Part shown: positions 21,153 through 30,012 of the stretch, piece after piece
How the letters are laid out: each line of letters starts with the position of its first letter
How positions within the stretch are numbered: the stretch's first letter is position 1
NCBI RefSeq assembly: GCF_003999375.1
Contig: NZ_RJLC01000015.1
Location: 1 to 64,000, forward strand
DNA from: Pseudidiomarina mangrovi
GTDB taxonomy: Bacteria > Pseudomonadota > Gammaproteobacteria > Enterobacterales > Alteromonadaceae
Reading direction: 5' to 3'
DNA: 64,000 bases
The notes under the pieces: model-generated
The model's database searches: none
Told to the model about the DNA's origin: nothing
What the model saw: the letters and a program-made list of their open reading frames with translations, nothing else
Translations under genes and position numbers: made by a program

Positions 21153-22754
21153 TTAGTCTTGCTCGGCCGCCGCTAACGCAGTTTGTACCCAGCGGTACCA
21201 CTCTGAGCTGGTGTCAGCATTGGATAATGCACCAATGAAGTTGACGCTATCAAAGAAGGTGCCGTCTAAGGTAGACAGGTCGTTTGCAGTGATAGTGATG
21301 TCTGGTGATGCCATGTTGGTTGAGAAACCGTCAGCATTGAATACTGTGGCGTTACCACCGATACGCTCGTTGCTACCCGCGTTGTCAAACCAGTCTTGAC
21401 GCGACTCACCGCTCGGTAACAAGGCCGCTGATGAGAATTCGTTTTCAGCAACACAAGCCATCACTGAGTTGAAGAAATCTAAACCGTTTGCTACGCCAGC
21501 TTCACCGTCAGTGGTAAAGAACACACAGCGGCTGTCGTTGGTTGCAACGTCATCTTTCACTAACAAGAAGTTATACAATTGGCCTTGGAAGTTATCGTCA
21601 AACTTAGTCGCGATTGATTTAGCGTTGTCACGCGTTGATAAGCCATCGGTGGTCACAACAGTCACGTTAGCGATGTTTGGACGTGATGCTGGAGCTTGTG
21701 AGTACGCAGCGCCTGAGTTGCTTTCGCCGTCGGCTTCAAAACCACCGTTACCCATGAATACGTCAGTACCGTCAACGTTTACAGTGCCGTGCTTGATGTA
21801 CAAGAATTGCGCGTTACCCTGCCAGCCAGCGTCGATATCGATTGAGTCGTCTTGGGTGTCAGTTACAACAACGTGCTTGATGTTCGCAGCGCCACCGAAG
21901 AATTCGATACCATCATCGAAACCTTGGTGAATATGAATGAAGTCGTAGGTAGAGCCGGAACCAACAGCGTTCAAAGTTAACGAGTTTAAGTCGTCACCGT
22001 CGCCACCAGCACGTGGGCCTGAGCCAGCGTACATGATTTTTACATACGACATAGAACCGCTGTCATCGGCGTTGTTGTTGCCGCCGAAGTGGCTGACAAT
22101 ACCTTCTGAAGCGACGTTACAGGTGCCGCCATCGCGCTGTGCGTCAGTACACTGGTTAGTGATACCTTGACCGTTAACGATGATGCCACCCCAGTCAGCA
22201 AAGCGTGGGCCGCTGCCAACTACGTCAAAACGGGTAAAGGCGTTGGCTGAAGTGAAGCTGATTGGCTTAGCGAAAGTACCGATAGCGTTCAATTTAGCGC
22301 CACGGCCTACACGTACAATGGCTTCACCACTGGTGAATGCTAATACTGCACCTGGCTCAACAGTAACGACTGGGCCGGCTTGGTTAATGGTACAACCGGT
22401 AGTGGTTTCACAATCACGGCCAATCAACAGCGCGCCATCAAATACGTGTACGCCGCCATCTGGCAATTCTACAAAGGTGATATCTTCAAGGATTTCAACG
22501 TTACGACCAGCAAACTCTAAGTTATATTCACAGTCACGACCATCAAATGCACCTTGTACGCCGTTATTCTCTGCACATGGGTTCACATCGGCAGGTGGAG
22601 TTGTTGGAGGTGGGTTGGTGACGTTAGAAGTGTTGCCTGAGTTGTTGGTGCTGTTGTCGTTAACCGTTGGGTTAATCGAGATATCACCACCACAGCCGGC
22701 TAATACAAGCGCCGAGGCAATGGCGGTTACTTTGAAGATAGATTGCAATTTCAT
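21153..22754 (-). CDS. Lipoprotein with beta-helix-like body, TonB-receptor partner
   Basis: A 534-aa lipoprotein: signal peptide with lipobox VLAGC (Cys near residue 19), a low-complexity Asn/Ser/Thr/Pro linker (about 28-60), then a body with repeated short strands, GxxW/GGIIVNG turns and IDIDAGWQG-type segments, typical of right-handed parallel beta-helices. Such genes are often paired with TonB receptors in Alteromonadales, and databases sometimes mislabel them. The in-frame extension to 22805 is rejected because the ATG at 22754 is preceded by GGAG and begins a proper signal peptide. It is first in the operon and is likely the surface-exposed binding partner of the receptor (inference). 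Confidence 0.75.
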   Translation of the reverse strand: MKLQSIFKVTAIASALVLAGCGGDISINPTVNDNSTNNSGNTSNVTNPPPTTPPADVNPCAENNGVQGAFDGRDCEYNLEFAGRNVEILEDITFVELPDGGVHVFDGALLIGRDCETTTGCTINQAGPVVTVEPGAVLAFTSGEAIVRVGRGAKLNAIGTFAKPISFTSANAFTRFDVVGSGPRFADWGGIIVNGQGITNQCTDAQRDGGTCNVASEGIVSHFGGNNNADDSGSMSYVKIMYAGSGPRAGGDGDDLNSLTLNAVGSGSTYDFIHIHQGFDDGIEFFGGAANIKHVVVTDTQDDSIDIDAGWQGNAQFLYIKHGTVNVDGTDVFMGNGGFEADGESNSGAAYSQAPASRPNIANVTVVTTDGLSTRDNAKSIATKFDDNFQGQLYNFLLVKDDVATNDSRCVFFTTDGEAGVANGLDFFNSVMACVAENEFSSAALLPSGESRQDWFDNAGSNERIGGNATVFNADGFSTNMASPDITITANDLSTLDGTFFDSVNFIGALSNADTSSEWYRWVQTALAAAEQD

Positions 22755-22800
22755 GAGCTTTCTCCGGTCTTGAATTGGTATAGGATCAAAAGACTGGAGG

Positions 22801-22834
22801 AGCATAAAAACTTTACATTACAGAAACGTGACAA
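22801..22834 (-). promoter_or_regulatory. PHO-box-like promoter of lipoprotein/TonB-receptor operon
   Basis: Read leftward: TTGTCAC (22834-22828), a 4-nt spacer, CTGTAAT (22823-22817), then 10 nt and TATGCT (22806-22801). Two 7-mers of the form CTGTCAT with an 11-bp period and a -10 box 10 bp downstream is the layout of PhoB-activated promoters; the two 7-mers match 5/7 and 6/7. The first 7-mer is also half of a short inverted repeat (GTGACAA/TTGTCAC, 22828-22848), which is an alternative reading as an operator for another regulator. Confidence 0.5.
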
Positions 22835-22855
22835 TTGCTCGTTGTCACAAAAGGT

Positions 22856-23722
22856 TCACTGAATTGAAACTAAACTGTCGTGTTGAACAATCAGGGCATC
22901 GAGCCGTTCAAGTAATGCAAAAGTTACTGTAAGCGGCTGATTATCCTCGCTATGCTCATTGCGACGACTGACCCCATCAACACTACCATGAGCACTCAAA
23001 TAGGCAAAAATGTCATTCAGCGGCAAATGTTCTTGCCAGGGTTGTTGACGTGCTGCACAGCATAACATCACCAACGCATAGGCTGCCCAATTCGACACAT
23101 CGGCAATGACTAACTCATCAACAGTTGTGACGCTAGGTTTAATGGGCAGTTGCGCTAAGGCCTGATAAACATTACCCATACCAATTTCATTACCGCCATC
23201 ACCAATGGCGATAGTTGGGCAGCTAGCCAAGCGCATAAAATAGTCAAAACAACCACAGCGCTGGCTGATATCTTCACCGCGCATATTATAGTACCGATTA
23301 TCCGCAGCGAGCCCCGGGCGCTCGATGGATATCACCAGCTGTGGTTGCCACAATGCCAGCTGCTCACGACTATAGTCCTCAGCCGCGGCTAACGCATTGA
23401 GCGGTAATTCAAGACAACGGAAATCGGCACTTAGTTTGCCAAATAGTGGTTCACCACAGACCAAAGTAGCTGCAACACCCTGCTCTTGCAGGTACCGATA
23501 GAGTGCGATTGCACCTGCTGGACCATCCGTTTCAAAGGTGCTCAACACCGGAAAGCCCGTACCGATCAATACTGGCCCCCGCACATTTAAGAGCTGCTCG
23601 GCGGCTCGACCTAGGTAACCGCTTGGTAATGCCTGACGTAATAACTGCATACCGCGCAAATTGGCGCTAACTAGCACTTCTTCAAATTGCTCGGCGAGGG
23701 TCAACCAGCTGCTGTACTGCAT
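22856..23722 (-). CDS. DUF4392 protein (D-glutamate cyclase C-terminal half)
   Basis: A 288-aa protein of the DUF4392 (GLUCM) family. Features are VLIGTGFPV near the N-terminus, ETDGPAGAIALYRYL and the signature IAIGDGGNEIGMGNV. In mitochondrial DGLUCY, a DUF1445 domain and a DUF4392 domain are fused and convert D-glutamate to 5-oxo-D-proline. Here the DUF1445 partner is a separate gene directly upstream with one nucleotide between stop and start. The pair therefore probably makes a two-subunit D-glutamate cyclase or related lyase (inference). It is the last gene of its operon. Confidence 0.82.
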   Translation of the reverse strand: MQYSSWLTLAEQFEEVLVSANLRGMQLLRQALPSGYLGRAAEQLLNVRGPVLIGTGFPVLSTFETDGPAGAIALYRYLQEQGVAATLVCGEPLFGKLSADFRCLELPLNALAAAEDYSREQLALWQPQLVISIERPGLAADNRYYNMRGEDISQRCGCFDYFMRLASCPTIAIGDGGNEIGMGNVYQALAQLPIKPSVTTVDELVIADVSNWAAYALVMLCCAARQQPWQEHLPLNDIFAYLSAHGSVDGVSRRNEHSEDNQPLTVTFALLERLDALIVQHDSLVSIQ

Positions 23723-23723
23723 A

Positions 23724-24524
23724 TTAAAATGCAGCCATGTGTTGGTTAAGTAGGTCTGTGATGAGCATGTGCCCGGGCGTATGTGTAATACATATATCTG
23801 GTTGCGCCCGCATAATTGCTTGCTGAGGGGTCACGCCACAGGCCCAAAAAAGCGGTACCTCGCCAGCCTTAATAGTCACCGCATCGCCGTAATCTGGTTG
23901 CGCTAAATCACTAATACCCAACTGACTCGGATCGCCAAAATGTAGCGGTGCGCCATGCACCGCAGGAAAGCGACTACAAATCTGAATAGCACGAATAGCA
24001 TCAGCTGGAGTCATTGGCCGCATACTAACTACGAGCGGCCCACTGAAAGCACCCGCTGCTGCAGTAGAGCGGTTAGTAACGTACATCGGTACATTTTTAC
24101 CTTCGCTGATATTGCGAATTTCGAGACCCGCAGCAATGAGAGCTTGTTCGAACGAAAACGAACAACCAATCGCAAAGGTGACCCAATCATCTTGCCACAG
24201 CGCCAGTAAATCAGTGAGCTCACGCTCTAACGTGCCGTTGCGAAATAAGCGATAGCTCGGCACATCGGTACGTATATCGAGATCTGCGGCCAGCGCTGCT
24301 AACCGGTAGTCGCCAGGCTCAGCCACCGCAATGAGTGGACAAGCTTTTGGATTGCGCTGGCAATAGCGCAAAAAATCAAACGCGTAGCGCTGTGGCAAAA
24401 TGACAATATTGCATTGCACATAACCCTCGGCTAGACCAGATGTGTGCTGTCGCCATTTTCCCGCACGAATCTGTTGTCGCCAATAACTAGGGGTGGCCAC
24501 CGCGGCGGCTGATTCAATTGCCAT
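23724..24524 (-). CDS. DUF1445 putative hydro-lyase (D-glutamate cyclase N-terminal half)
   Basis: A 266-aa DUF1445-family protein. Family motifs are [49 protein letters not shown] and a C-terminal [15 protein letters not shown]1445 is annotated as putative hydro-lyase and is the N-terminal domain of DGLUCY. The ATG at 24524 has GGAG 7 nt upstream. Divergent from an SDR gene across 176 bp. A role in D-amino-acid removal or recovery from peptidoglycan debris is plausible but unproven. Confidence 0.82.
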   Translation of the reverse strand: MAIESAAAVATPSYWRQQIRAGKWRQHTSGLAEGYVQCNIVILPQRYAFDFLRYCQRNPKACPLIAVAEPGDYRLAALAADLDIRTDVPSYRLFRNGTLERELTDLLALWQDDWVTFAIGCSFSFEQALIAAGLEIRNISEGKNVPMYVTNRSTAAAGAFSGPLVVSMRPMTPADAIRAIQICSRFPAVHGAPLHFGDPSQLGISDLAQPDYGDAVTIKAGEVPLFWACGVTPQQAIMRAQPDICITHTPGHMLITDLLNQHMAAF

Positions 24525-24700
24525 GAAAGAACTCCGATTAATGGTATTACGCCGCTTAACATCAACATAAACAACTCTGACTGTTAGGCTAATTGCTCGA
24601 CAAACTAACAGACCAGTGCGAGCATAGCAGCAGTGATCAGATTAGCAGTACTTGCGTATAGAGATCTAGCCGTAGCTGCTTAAATAGAAAGGACCAAGCA

Positions 24701-25492
24701 ATGCAGACGAAACGAATTTTCATTACCGGTGGTGCCAGTGGTCTAGGCTTCGCTATTGCCCAAGTGTGTGCCCAAGCTGGCTGGCGAGTGTGTATTGGTG
24801 ACCGCGACGCAGAGCGCGGTCAAGCTGTCATCGCCAGCCTGCAACGGTTGCAGGCGGAAGCACAGTTTGTGTGTTGTGATGTGACGAAAATGAGCGATCT
24901 ACAACAGGTTGCCGAGCAGCTGCAGCAGCTCTGGGGTGGCGTAGACGTAGTGGTCAACAATGCCGGGGTAGCCCAAGTAGGCAAACTCAAGCAAACCAGC
25001 CTCGACGATTGGCAGTGGATTATTGATATAAACCTGCTTGGAGTGGTGCGTGGCTGCCAAGCCTTCATGCCGACCTTTACCGCGCAAGGTCAGGGTTATT
25101 TCGTCAATGTGGCCTCTATGGCCGGCTTGTTGGATGTCGCCAATATGACCGCTTACAACGCTACCAAAGCGGCGGTGGTCAGTTTGTCGGAAACCCTGCA
25201 GAATGAACTGGCGAAAGACAATATTGGCGTGACTGTGGTGTGCCCGTCGTTTTTCCGCACCAACTTAGGTGATGGCATGCGCACCAGTATTGATGGCATG
25301 CCGGCTAAACTCGATAAACTGATGAGCGCCAGCAAACTCAACGCCAACGATATTGCTAAGCTGATTTTACGCTGTATTGAACAGCGTAAATTCCATTGCT
25401 TACCGCACCGTCAAGGCCGCACGGCCTGGTACCTGAAGCGCTTTTTACCGCGCAACTGGTACCGGCGCCTGCTTCACTCGCGAATGAGATAA
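24701..25492 (+). CDS. Short-chain dehydrogenase/reductase
   Basis: Classical SDR of 263 aa: TGGASGLGFAIA cofactor loop near residue 9, CDVT, NNAGVAQVG, a Ser-Tyr-Lys triad with YNATKAA, and the PSFFRTNLG segment after it. Asp in GDRDAERG after strand 2 favours NAD(H). A basic C-terminus (KRFLPRNWYRRLLHSRMR) could touch the membrane, as in acyl-chain SDRs. The substrate is unknown. It overlaps the end of the convergent M24 peptidase gene by 19 bp. Confidence 0.87.
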   Translation: MQTKRIFITGGASGLGFAIAQVCAQAGWRVCIGDRDAERGQAVIASLQRLQAEAQFVCCDVTKMSDLQQVAEQLQQLWGGVDVVVNNAGVAQVGKLKQTSLDDWQWIIDINLLGVVRGCQAFMPTFTAQGQGYFVNVASMAGLLDVANMTAYNATKAAVVSLSETLQNELAKDNIGVTVVCPSFFRTNLGDGMRTSIDGMPAKLDKLMSASKLNANDIAKLILRCIEQRKFHCLPHRQGRTAWYLKRFLPRNWYRRLLHSRMR

Positions 25493-26811
25493 AACTGTTG
25501 TTGGCGGCCATGTAAGTAATGCACTTGCTGGCCGTCAAACCATGAACTTTCCTCAAGCATGATCACCACGTCCTGACCCCAGTCGTCACTGTAAAAAGTG
25601 TTGTTCAATTCAATTGAATGTGCGGTATTTGGGTAGAGCGGATACTCGCCAGTGACCGGAATAGCGCGCTGGGCATCCCACATACCAATGGTTGGCCCCA
25701 CCGCATGGCCATGATAGCCAATCGGGTGACTGTAAATAGACGGGCGCAAACCCTGCTGTTTGGCTTTAGCCAGCGCGGTTAATAGAATCTCATTGCCGCT
25801 ACGAGCAGTGACAAACTCCGCCGTCAGCGTGTCTTGTAATTGATTACCAGCCGCTAATGCCTGTAACAATGAGGCTGGTGGCGCGCTTTCGCCGGTGCGC
25901 AGCACATAGGCATGTTGCTGGGTGTCGGTATTTAGGCGCATGTAGGTTACACCGATATCCACATGCAGCAAGTCACCGGCCTGCACCACCGCATTGCTTA
26001 AACGCGGATTGCCATCGCCTTGGCGTTGCAAGGTCACCGTGGGCGGAAACCAGGCACCCAGCTTCATTTCGTAGATACGCTCAAGCATCCACCATTCCAA
26101 ATCGGTGGTGGTGGTCACACCTAATTCAATCACCGCGTCAGAAAAACCCTCAGCAATCACCTGCTGCGCCCAACCCACGGCATCTTGGTAATGGGCAATT
26201 TCAGCCGCGGTGCGCGTCTCTAGCCAGCCTACCGCCAGCTTCTCAGCACTCACCACACGCTGCTGATAAGGGGCAGGCAGATAAGCCAACAGGGTTTCTT
26301 TCTCCGAGGCAATCAGACCATCGGCGGCAGCAAAACCCGCCGACTGATTGACACCAATGCGCTGTGGCTGGCGTTCAACAATCAAATCGATCAAACGCTG
26401 CCATTGATCCGGCTGTTGTTCTGGGTCCCAGGCGCTTTTAAACACCTCACCCACGTTATAGCGAGCCACCGCCAAGGCCTCAACGCCACGGTCCACGCCT
26501 TGTTCATCAATGCCACGATCAAATAACACCAACATGGTGCGACGACGGGCCTTAAACCAGTCGCTAGGCAGCATGGTTTTAAGCACCGGATCTTCATTGT
26601 TTTCGCGGCTGATGAGCAGCCACATATCAATGCCCTCGCGGCGCATCAGCGCCGGCGCAATAGTGGCGAACCGCTCGGCCAAAATGGCATCCAGTGCCAG
26701 CGCCTGCTCGCGCGCCGATAGCGGTTGCTTAGCCTGCGCCGCACTTTGATTCGGCCACAGTAGCGTCATAGACAACAAAAATACTAACAATAAGCGAAAA
26801 ATTGTATTCAT
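25474..26811 (-). CDS. Exported M24 metallopeptidase (Xaa-Pro aminopeptidase-like)
   Basis: A 445-aa protein with a signal peptide (about 1-25, SAAQA) and a pita-bread catalytic domain. All five M24 metal ligands are seen: the two Asp in HVDIGVTYMRLNTDTQ, His in IYSHPIGYHGH, Glu in AHSIELNN and Glu in IMLEESSW. It probably trims peptides with proline at the second position in the periplasm. With the S10 carboxypeptidase and exported amidohydrolases it fits a peptide-degrading lifestyle. Divergent from aceB across about 90 bp. Confidence 0.86.
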   Translation of the reverse strand: MNTIFRLLLVFLLSMTLLWPNQSAAQAKQPLSAREQALALDAILAERFATIAPALMRREGIDMWLLISRENNEDPVLKTMLPSDWFKARRRTMLVLFDRGIDEQGVDRGVEALAVARYNVGEVFKSAWDPEQQPDQWQRLIDLIVERQPQRIGVNQSAGFAAADGLIASEKETLLAYLPAPYQQRVVSAEKLAVGWLETRTAAEIAHYQDAVGWAQQVIAEGFSDAVIELGVTTTTDLEWWMLERIYEMKLGAWFPPTVTLQRQGDGNPRLSNAVVQAGDLLHVDIGVTYMRLNTDTQQHAYVLRTGESAPPASLLQALAAGNQLQDTLTAEFVTARSGNEILLTALAKAKQQGLRPSIYSHPIGYHGHAVGPTIGMWDAQRAIPVTGEYPLYPNTAHSIELNNTFYSDDWGQDVVIMLEESSWFDGQQVHYLHGRQQQFYLIRE

Positions 26812-26904
26812 TATGTGAATGCTCGCAATTTAATCAATACATTAGACGAATAACGATAACAAGCCTAGTCTGAGTTCATTAACACGCTCACAACAAATGG
26901 ACGA

Positions 26905-28503
26905 ATGATGACCGACTTTAAACCTGTTGCTGGCCTTACTATGCCTACCTCAAGTGCCTTGGTACAAGCGTTATTTACCCCAACCACCCAACAATTTTTA
27001 GTCACCTTGGTCCGCCGCTTTCGGCCACAGCTGCGGCAGTTGCTGTTGCAGCGCAGCGAGCGCCAACGCGCCATTGATAACGGCGCGCTGCCCGACTTCG
27101 ATGCGGCCACCGCAGGTATTCGCAGCAGCGATTGGCAGATTGCGCCACTACCCAAGGATCTGCAAAAACGCCGACTGGAAATCACCGGCCCGGTAGATCG
27201 CAAAATGGTCATCAACGCGCTCAACGCTGATGTGGATTGCTACATGGCCGATTTTGAGGATTCACAATCGCCGACCTGGCAGGGCTTGCTGGAGGGGCAG
27301 CTCAACCTGCGCGATGCTAACCGCGGCGCGATCAGCTATGACGACCCAACCAGCGGTAAGCACTATAGCCTCAATGATCAGAAGGTGTTGCTGATTGCCC
27401 GCGTGCGTGGTTTGCACCTGCCCGAAAAGCACGTGTTGGTGGATGATGATGTGATCCCTGGCGCGTTGTTTGATTTTGCCCTGTACTTTTGCCTGAACTA
27501 TGAACAGCGCAAACAACGCGGCACCGGCGTGTATTACTACCTACCCAAGCTCGAGCACAGCGACGAATCGGCCTGGTGGGCCGAAGTGTTTAGCTTTACC
27601 GAGGACTATTTTGTGCAGCAACGCGGGCTGATCCGCGCCACCGTGCTGATTGAAACGCTGCCGGCAGTGTTTCAGATGGACGAGATCTTGTATGTGCTGC
27701 GCCAGCATATCGCGGCGCTGAACTGCGGCCGCTGGGACTACATTTTCAGCTACATCAAAACCCTAAAAAATCACCCAGACCGGGTGCTGCCCGACCGCCA
27801 GCAAGTGACTATGGCGCAGCCGTTTTTGCGCGCCTATTCACGCTTGCTGGTATACACCTGTCACCGCCGTGGCGCGCTGGCCATGGGCGGTATGGCGGCG
27901 TTGATTCCGAGCAAAGACGCGGCGGCGAACGCGCAGATCCTAGCCAAAGTGCGCGCTGACAAGGAGCTCGAGCGCGACAACGGCCATGACGGTACCTGGA
28001 TAGCCCACCCAGGCTTGGCGGCCACCGTGCGCGAGGTGTTTGTGGATGGCCTTGATGGTGACAATCAATTGCATGTGCTGCCCGGTGATGCCGCTGCCAT
28101 TAAAGCTGACGAGCTACTAAAGCCGTGCGGCGGCGAGCGCAGCGAAAGCGGCATGCGCAGCAATATTCGGGTGGCGCTGCAGTACATTGCGGCGTGGATC
28201 AGTGGCAAAGGTTGTGTGCCCATTTATGGGCTGATGGAAGACGCCGCCACAGCGGAGATCTCGCGCGCCTCGATATGGCAATGGATCAAACACCAACAAG
28301 CGCTGGATAACGGCGAGACGGTGACCGTTGCGCTATTTCGCCGCTACCTGAGCGAAGAAGCGCAGGTGGTGCGCACAGAAGTTGGCGAGCAGCGCTGGCA
28401 GCAAGAGCGCTTTGATGACGCGCTGCAGTTACTAGACGACATCACCACGGCCGAGCAACTGACCGAATTCTTGACACTGCCCGGCTACCAATTACTCGAT
28501 TAA
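26905..28503 (+). CDS. aceB: Malate synthase A
   Basis: Glyoxylate-shunt enzyme condensing glyoxylate with acetyl-CoA. At 532 aa it is the A isoform. Characteristic segments are EITGPVDRKMVINALN, MADFEDSQSPTW, TVLIETLPA, GRWDYIFSYIK and the Cys-containing GCVPIYGLMEDAATAEI, with catalytic Arg and Asp in these motifs. Two adjacent ATGs (26905, 26908) could serve. It is followed by aceA after 30 bp, forming aceBA; aceK lies apart, beyond nhaD and on the other strand. Confidence 0.96.
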   Translation: MMTDFKPVAGLTMPTSSALVQALFTPTTQQFLVTLVRRFRPQLRQLLLQRSERQRAIDNGALPDFDAATAGIRSSDWQIAPLPKDLQKRRLEITGPVDRKMVINALNADVDCYMADFEDSQSPTWQGLLEGQLNLRDANRGAISYDDPTSGKHYSLNDQKVLLIARVRGLHLPEKHVLVDDDVIPGALFDFALYFCLNYEQRKQRGTGVYYYLPKLEHSDESAWWAEVFSFTEDYFVQQRGLIRATVLIETLPAVFQMDEILYVLRQHIAALNCGRWDYIFSYIKTLKNHPDRVLPDRQQVTMAQPFLRAYSRLLVYTCHRRGALAMGGMAALIPSKDAAANAQILAKVRADKELERDNGHDGTWIAHPGLAATVREVFVDGLDGDNQLHVLPGDAAAIKADELLKPCGGERSESGMRSNIRVALQYIAAWISGKGCVPIYGLMEDAATAEISRASIWQWIKHQQALDNGETVTVALFRRYLSEEAQVVRTEVGEQRWQQERFDDALQLLDDITTAEQLTEFLTLPGYQLLD

Positions 28504-28533
28504 AGCCCCAATACCTCAACAAGGACTACGCTC

Positions 28534-29907
28534 ATGACTACGCAATCAGGTAAGCAATCAGGCACGCTCTCTGCCACACTCTCGCAACAACAACAGCAGC
28601 AAGCGCAAGCGCTGCAACAACAATGGCAACAAGACCCACGCTGGCAAGGCATTAGCCGCGGCTACTCAGCGCTGGATGTGATCAAACTACGCGGCAGCGT
28701 GCAACCGCAGTACACCTATGCGCAGCGCGGCGCCGATAAGCTGTGGCACTTAGTCAATGGCGGCGCCAGCGCCAAGTTCGGCAAAAATTACGTCAATGCC
28801 TTGGGCGCACTCACCGGCGGCCAAGCGGTGCAGCAGGTTAAAGCGGGCTTGCAGGCGATTTATTTGTCGGGCTGGCAAGTGGCGGCGGACAATAACAGTG
28901 GGCTCAGCATGTACCCCGACCAATCACTGTACCCGGTCGATTCAGTACCCACGGTGGTGGAGCGTATCAACAATTCCTTTGCCCGCGCCGACCAAATTCA
29001 GTGGTCCAAAGGCATCAGCAGCGACCAACCCGGTTACATTGATTACTTCGCACCCATTGTAGCCGATGCCGAAGCGGGTTTTGGCGGGGTGCTGAACGCC
29101 TATGAATTGATGCGCAACATGATCAAAGCCGGTGCCGCCGGGGTACATTTTGAAGACCAACTGGCGTCGGTGAAAAAGTGCGGGCACATGGGCGGTAAAG
29201 TGCTGGTGCCGACCCAAGAGGCGGTGCAAAAGCTGATTGCCGCGCGCTTAGCGGCTGACGTAGCCGGCGTACCAACGCTAATTTTGGCACGTACCGATGC
29301 CAATGCCGCCGACCTACTCACCGCCGATGTTGACCCCAACGACCAACCGTTCTGCACCGGCGAGCGCACAAGCGAAGGCTTCTACCGCGTTACTCCGGGC
29401 ATTCAACAAGCCATTTCACGCGGCCTCGCTTATGCGCCCTATGCCGACTTACTGTGGTGTGAAACCGCCAAACCGGATCTGGACGAAGCGCGGCAATTTG
29501 CCGAAGCCATTCATGCCAAATACCCAGGTAAGCTATTGGCGTATAACTGCTCGCCATCGTTTAACTGGAAGCGCCACCTCGATGACGCCACCATTGCCAA
29601 ATTCCAGCGTGAACTCGGCGCTATGGGCTATGCCTTCCAGTTCATTACGTTGGCGGGCGTGCACAACATGTGGTACCACATGTTCGAACTGGCGCATGAC
29701 TATGCCCGCAACGACATGGCCGCCTACATTAAGCTGCAACAACAAGAGTTCGCCGCCGCCGACAAAGGCTACACCTTCGTCGCGCACCAACAAGAAGTTG
29801 GCACTGGCTACTTTGATGACATCACCACGGTGATTCAAGGCGGCAGCTCATCGGTGACCGCGCTGACCGGCTCCACCGAAGAGGAACAGTTCGCTACCCA
29901 CAAATAG
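28534..29907 (+). CDS. aceA: Isocitrate lyase
   Basis: Splits isocitrate into succinate and glyoxylate. The signature KKCGHMGGK with the catalytic Cys is present, along with [22 protein letters not shown] and [10 protein letters not shown]. The length (457 aa) is slightly above that of E. coli AceA; the extra residues are a Gln-rich N-terminus (about 5-35, runs of CAA/CAG codons). Ends at a strong terminator. AceBA lets the cell grow on acetate or fatty acids. Confidence 0.96.
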   Translation: MTTQSGKQSGTLSATLSQQQQQQAQALQQQWQQDPRWQGISRGYSALDVIKLRGSVQPQYTYAQRGADKLWHLVNGGASAKFGKNYVNALGALTGGQAVQQVKAGLQAIYLSGWQVAADNNSGLSMYPDQSLYPVDSVPTVVERINNSFARADQIQWSKGISSDQPGYIDYFAPIVADAEAGFGGVLNAYELMRNMIKAGAAGVHFEDQLASVKKCGHMGGKVLVPTQEAVQKLIAARLAADVAGVPTLILARTDANAADLLTADVDPNDQPFCTGERTSEGFYRVTPGIQQAISRGLAYAPYADLLWCETAKPDLDEARQFAEAIHAKYPGKLLAYNCSPSFNWKRHLDDATIAKFQRELGAMGYAFQFITLAGVHNMWYHMFELAHDYARNDMAAYIKLQQQEFAAADKGYTFVAHQQEVGTGYFDDITTVIQGGSSSVTALTGSTEEEQFATHK

Positions 29908-29913
29908 TTGTGT

Positions 29914-29947
29914 AAAAGCCGTTTTAACGCAGGTTGAAACGGCTTTT
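29914..29947 (+). terminator. Terminator after aceA
   Basis: Stem 29914-29924 with 29937-29947 (AAAAGCCGTTT/AAACGGCTTTT), a 12-nt loop and a T-run, immediately past the aceA stop codon. Confidence 0.85.
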
Positions 29948-30012
29948 TTATGGTAGGATGCGCGCGATCAAATACCCCTCCCCGCTCGTGTCGTACAGAA
30001 GGACTATTGTGC

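Noticed and set aside
22180-22773. 197-codon frame antisense to the beta-helix lipoprotein
   Set aside because: Ser/Pro/Thr-rich shadow of a gene with a clear signal peptide and start site.
25857-26351. 164-codon frame antisense to the M24 peptidase
   Set aside because: Arg/Pro/His-rich peptide opposite a gene with all catalytic ligands; a coding shadow.
29297-29833. 178-codon frame inside aceA
   Set aside because: Pro/Ser/Thr-rich shadow in another frame of isocitrate lyase.
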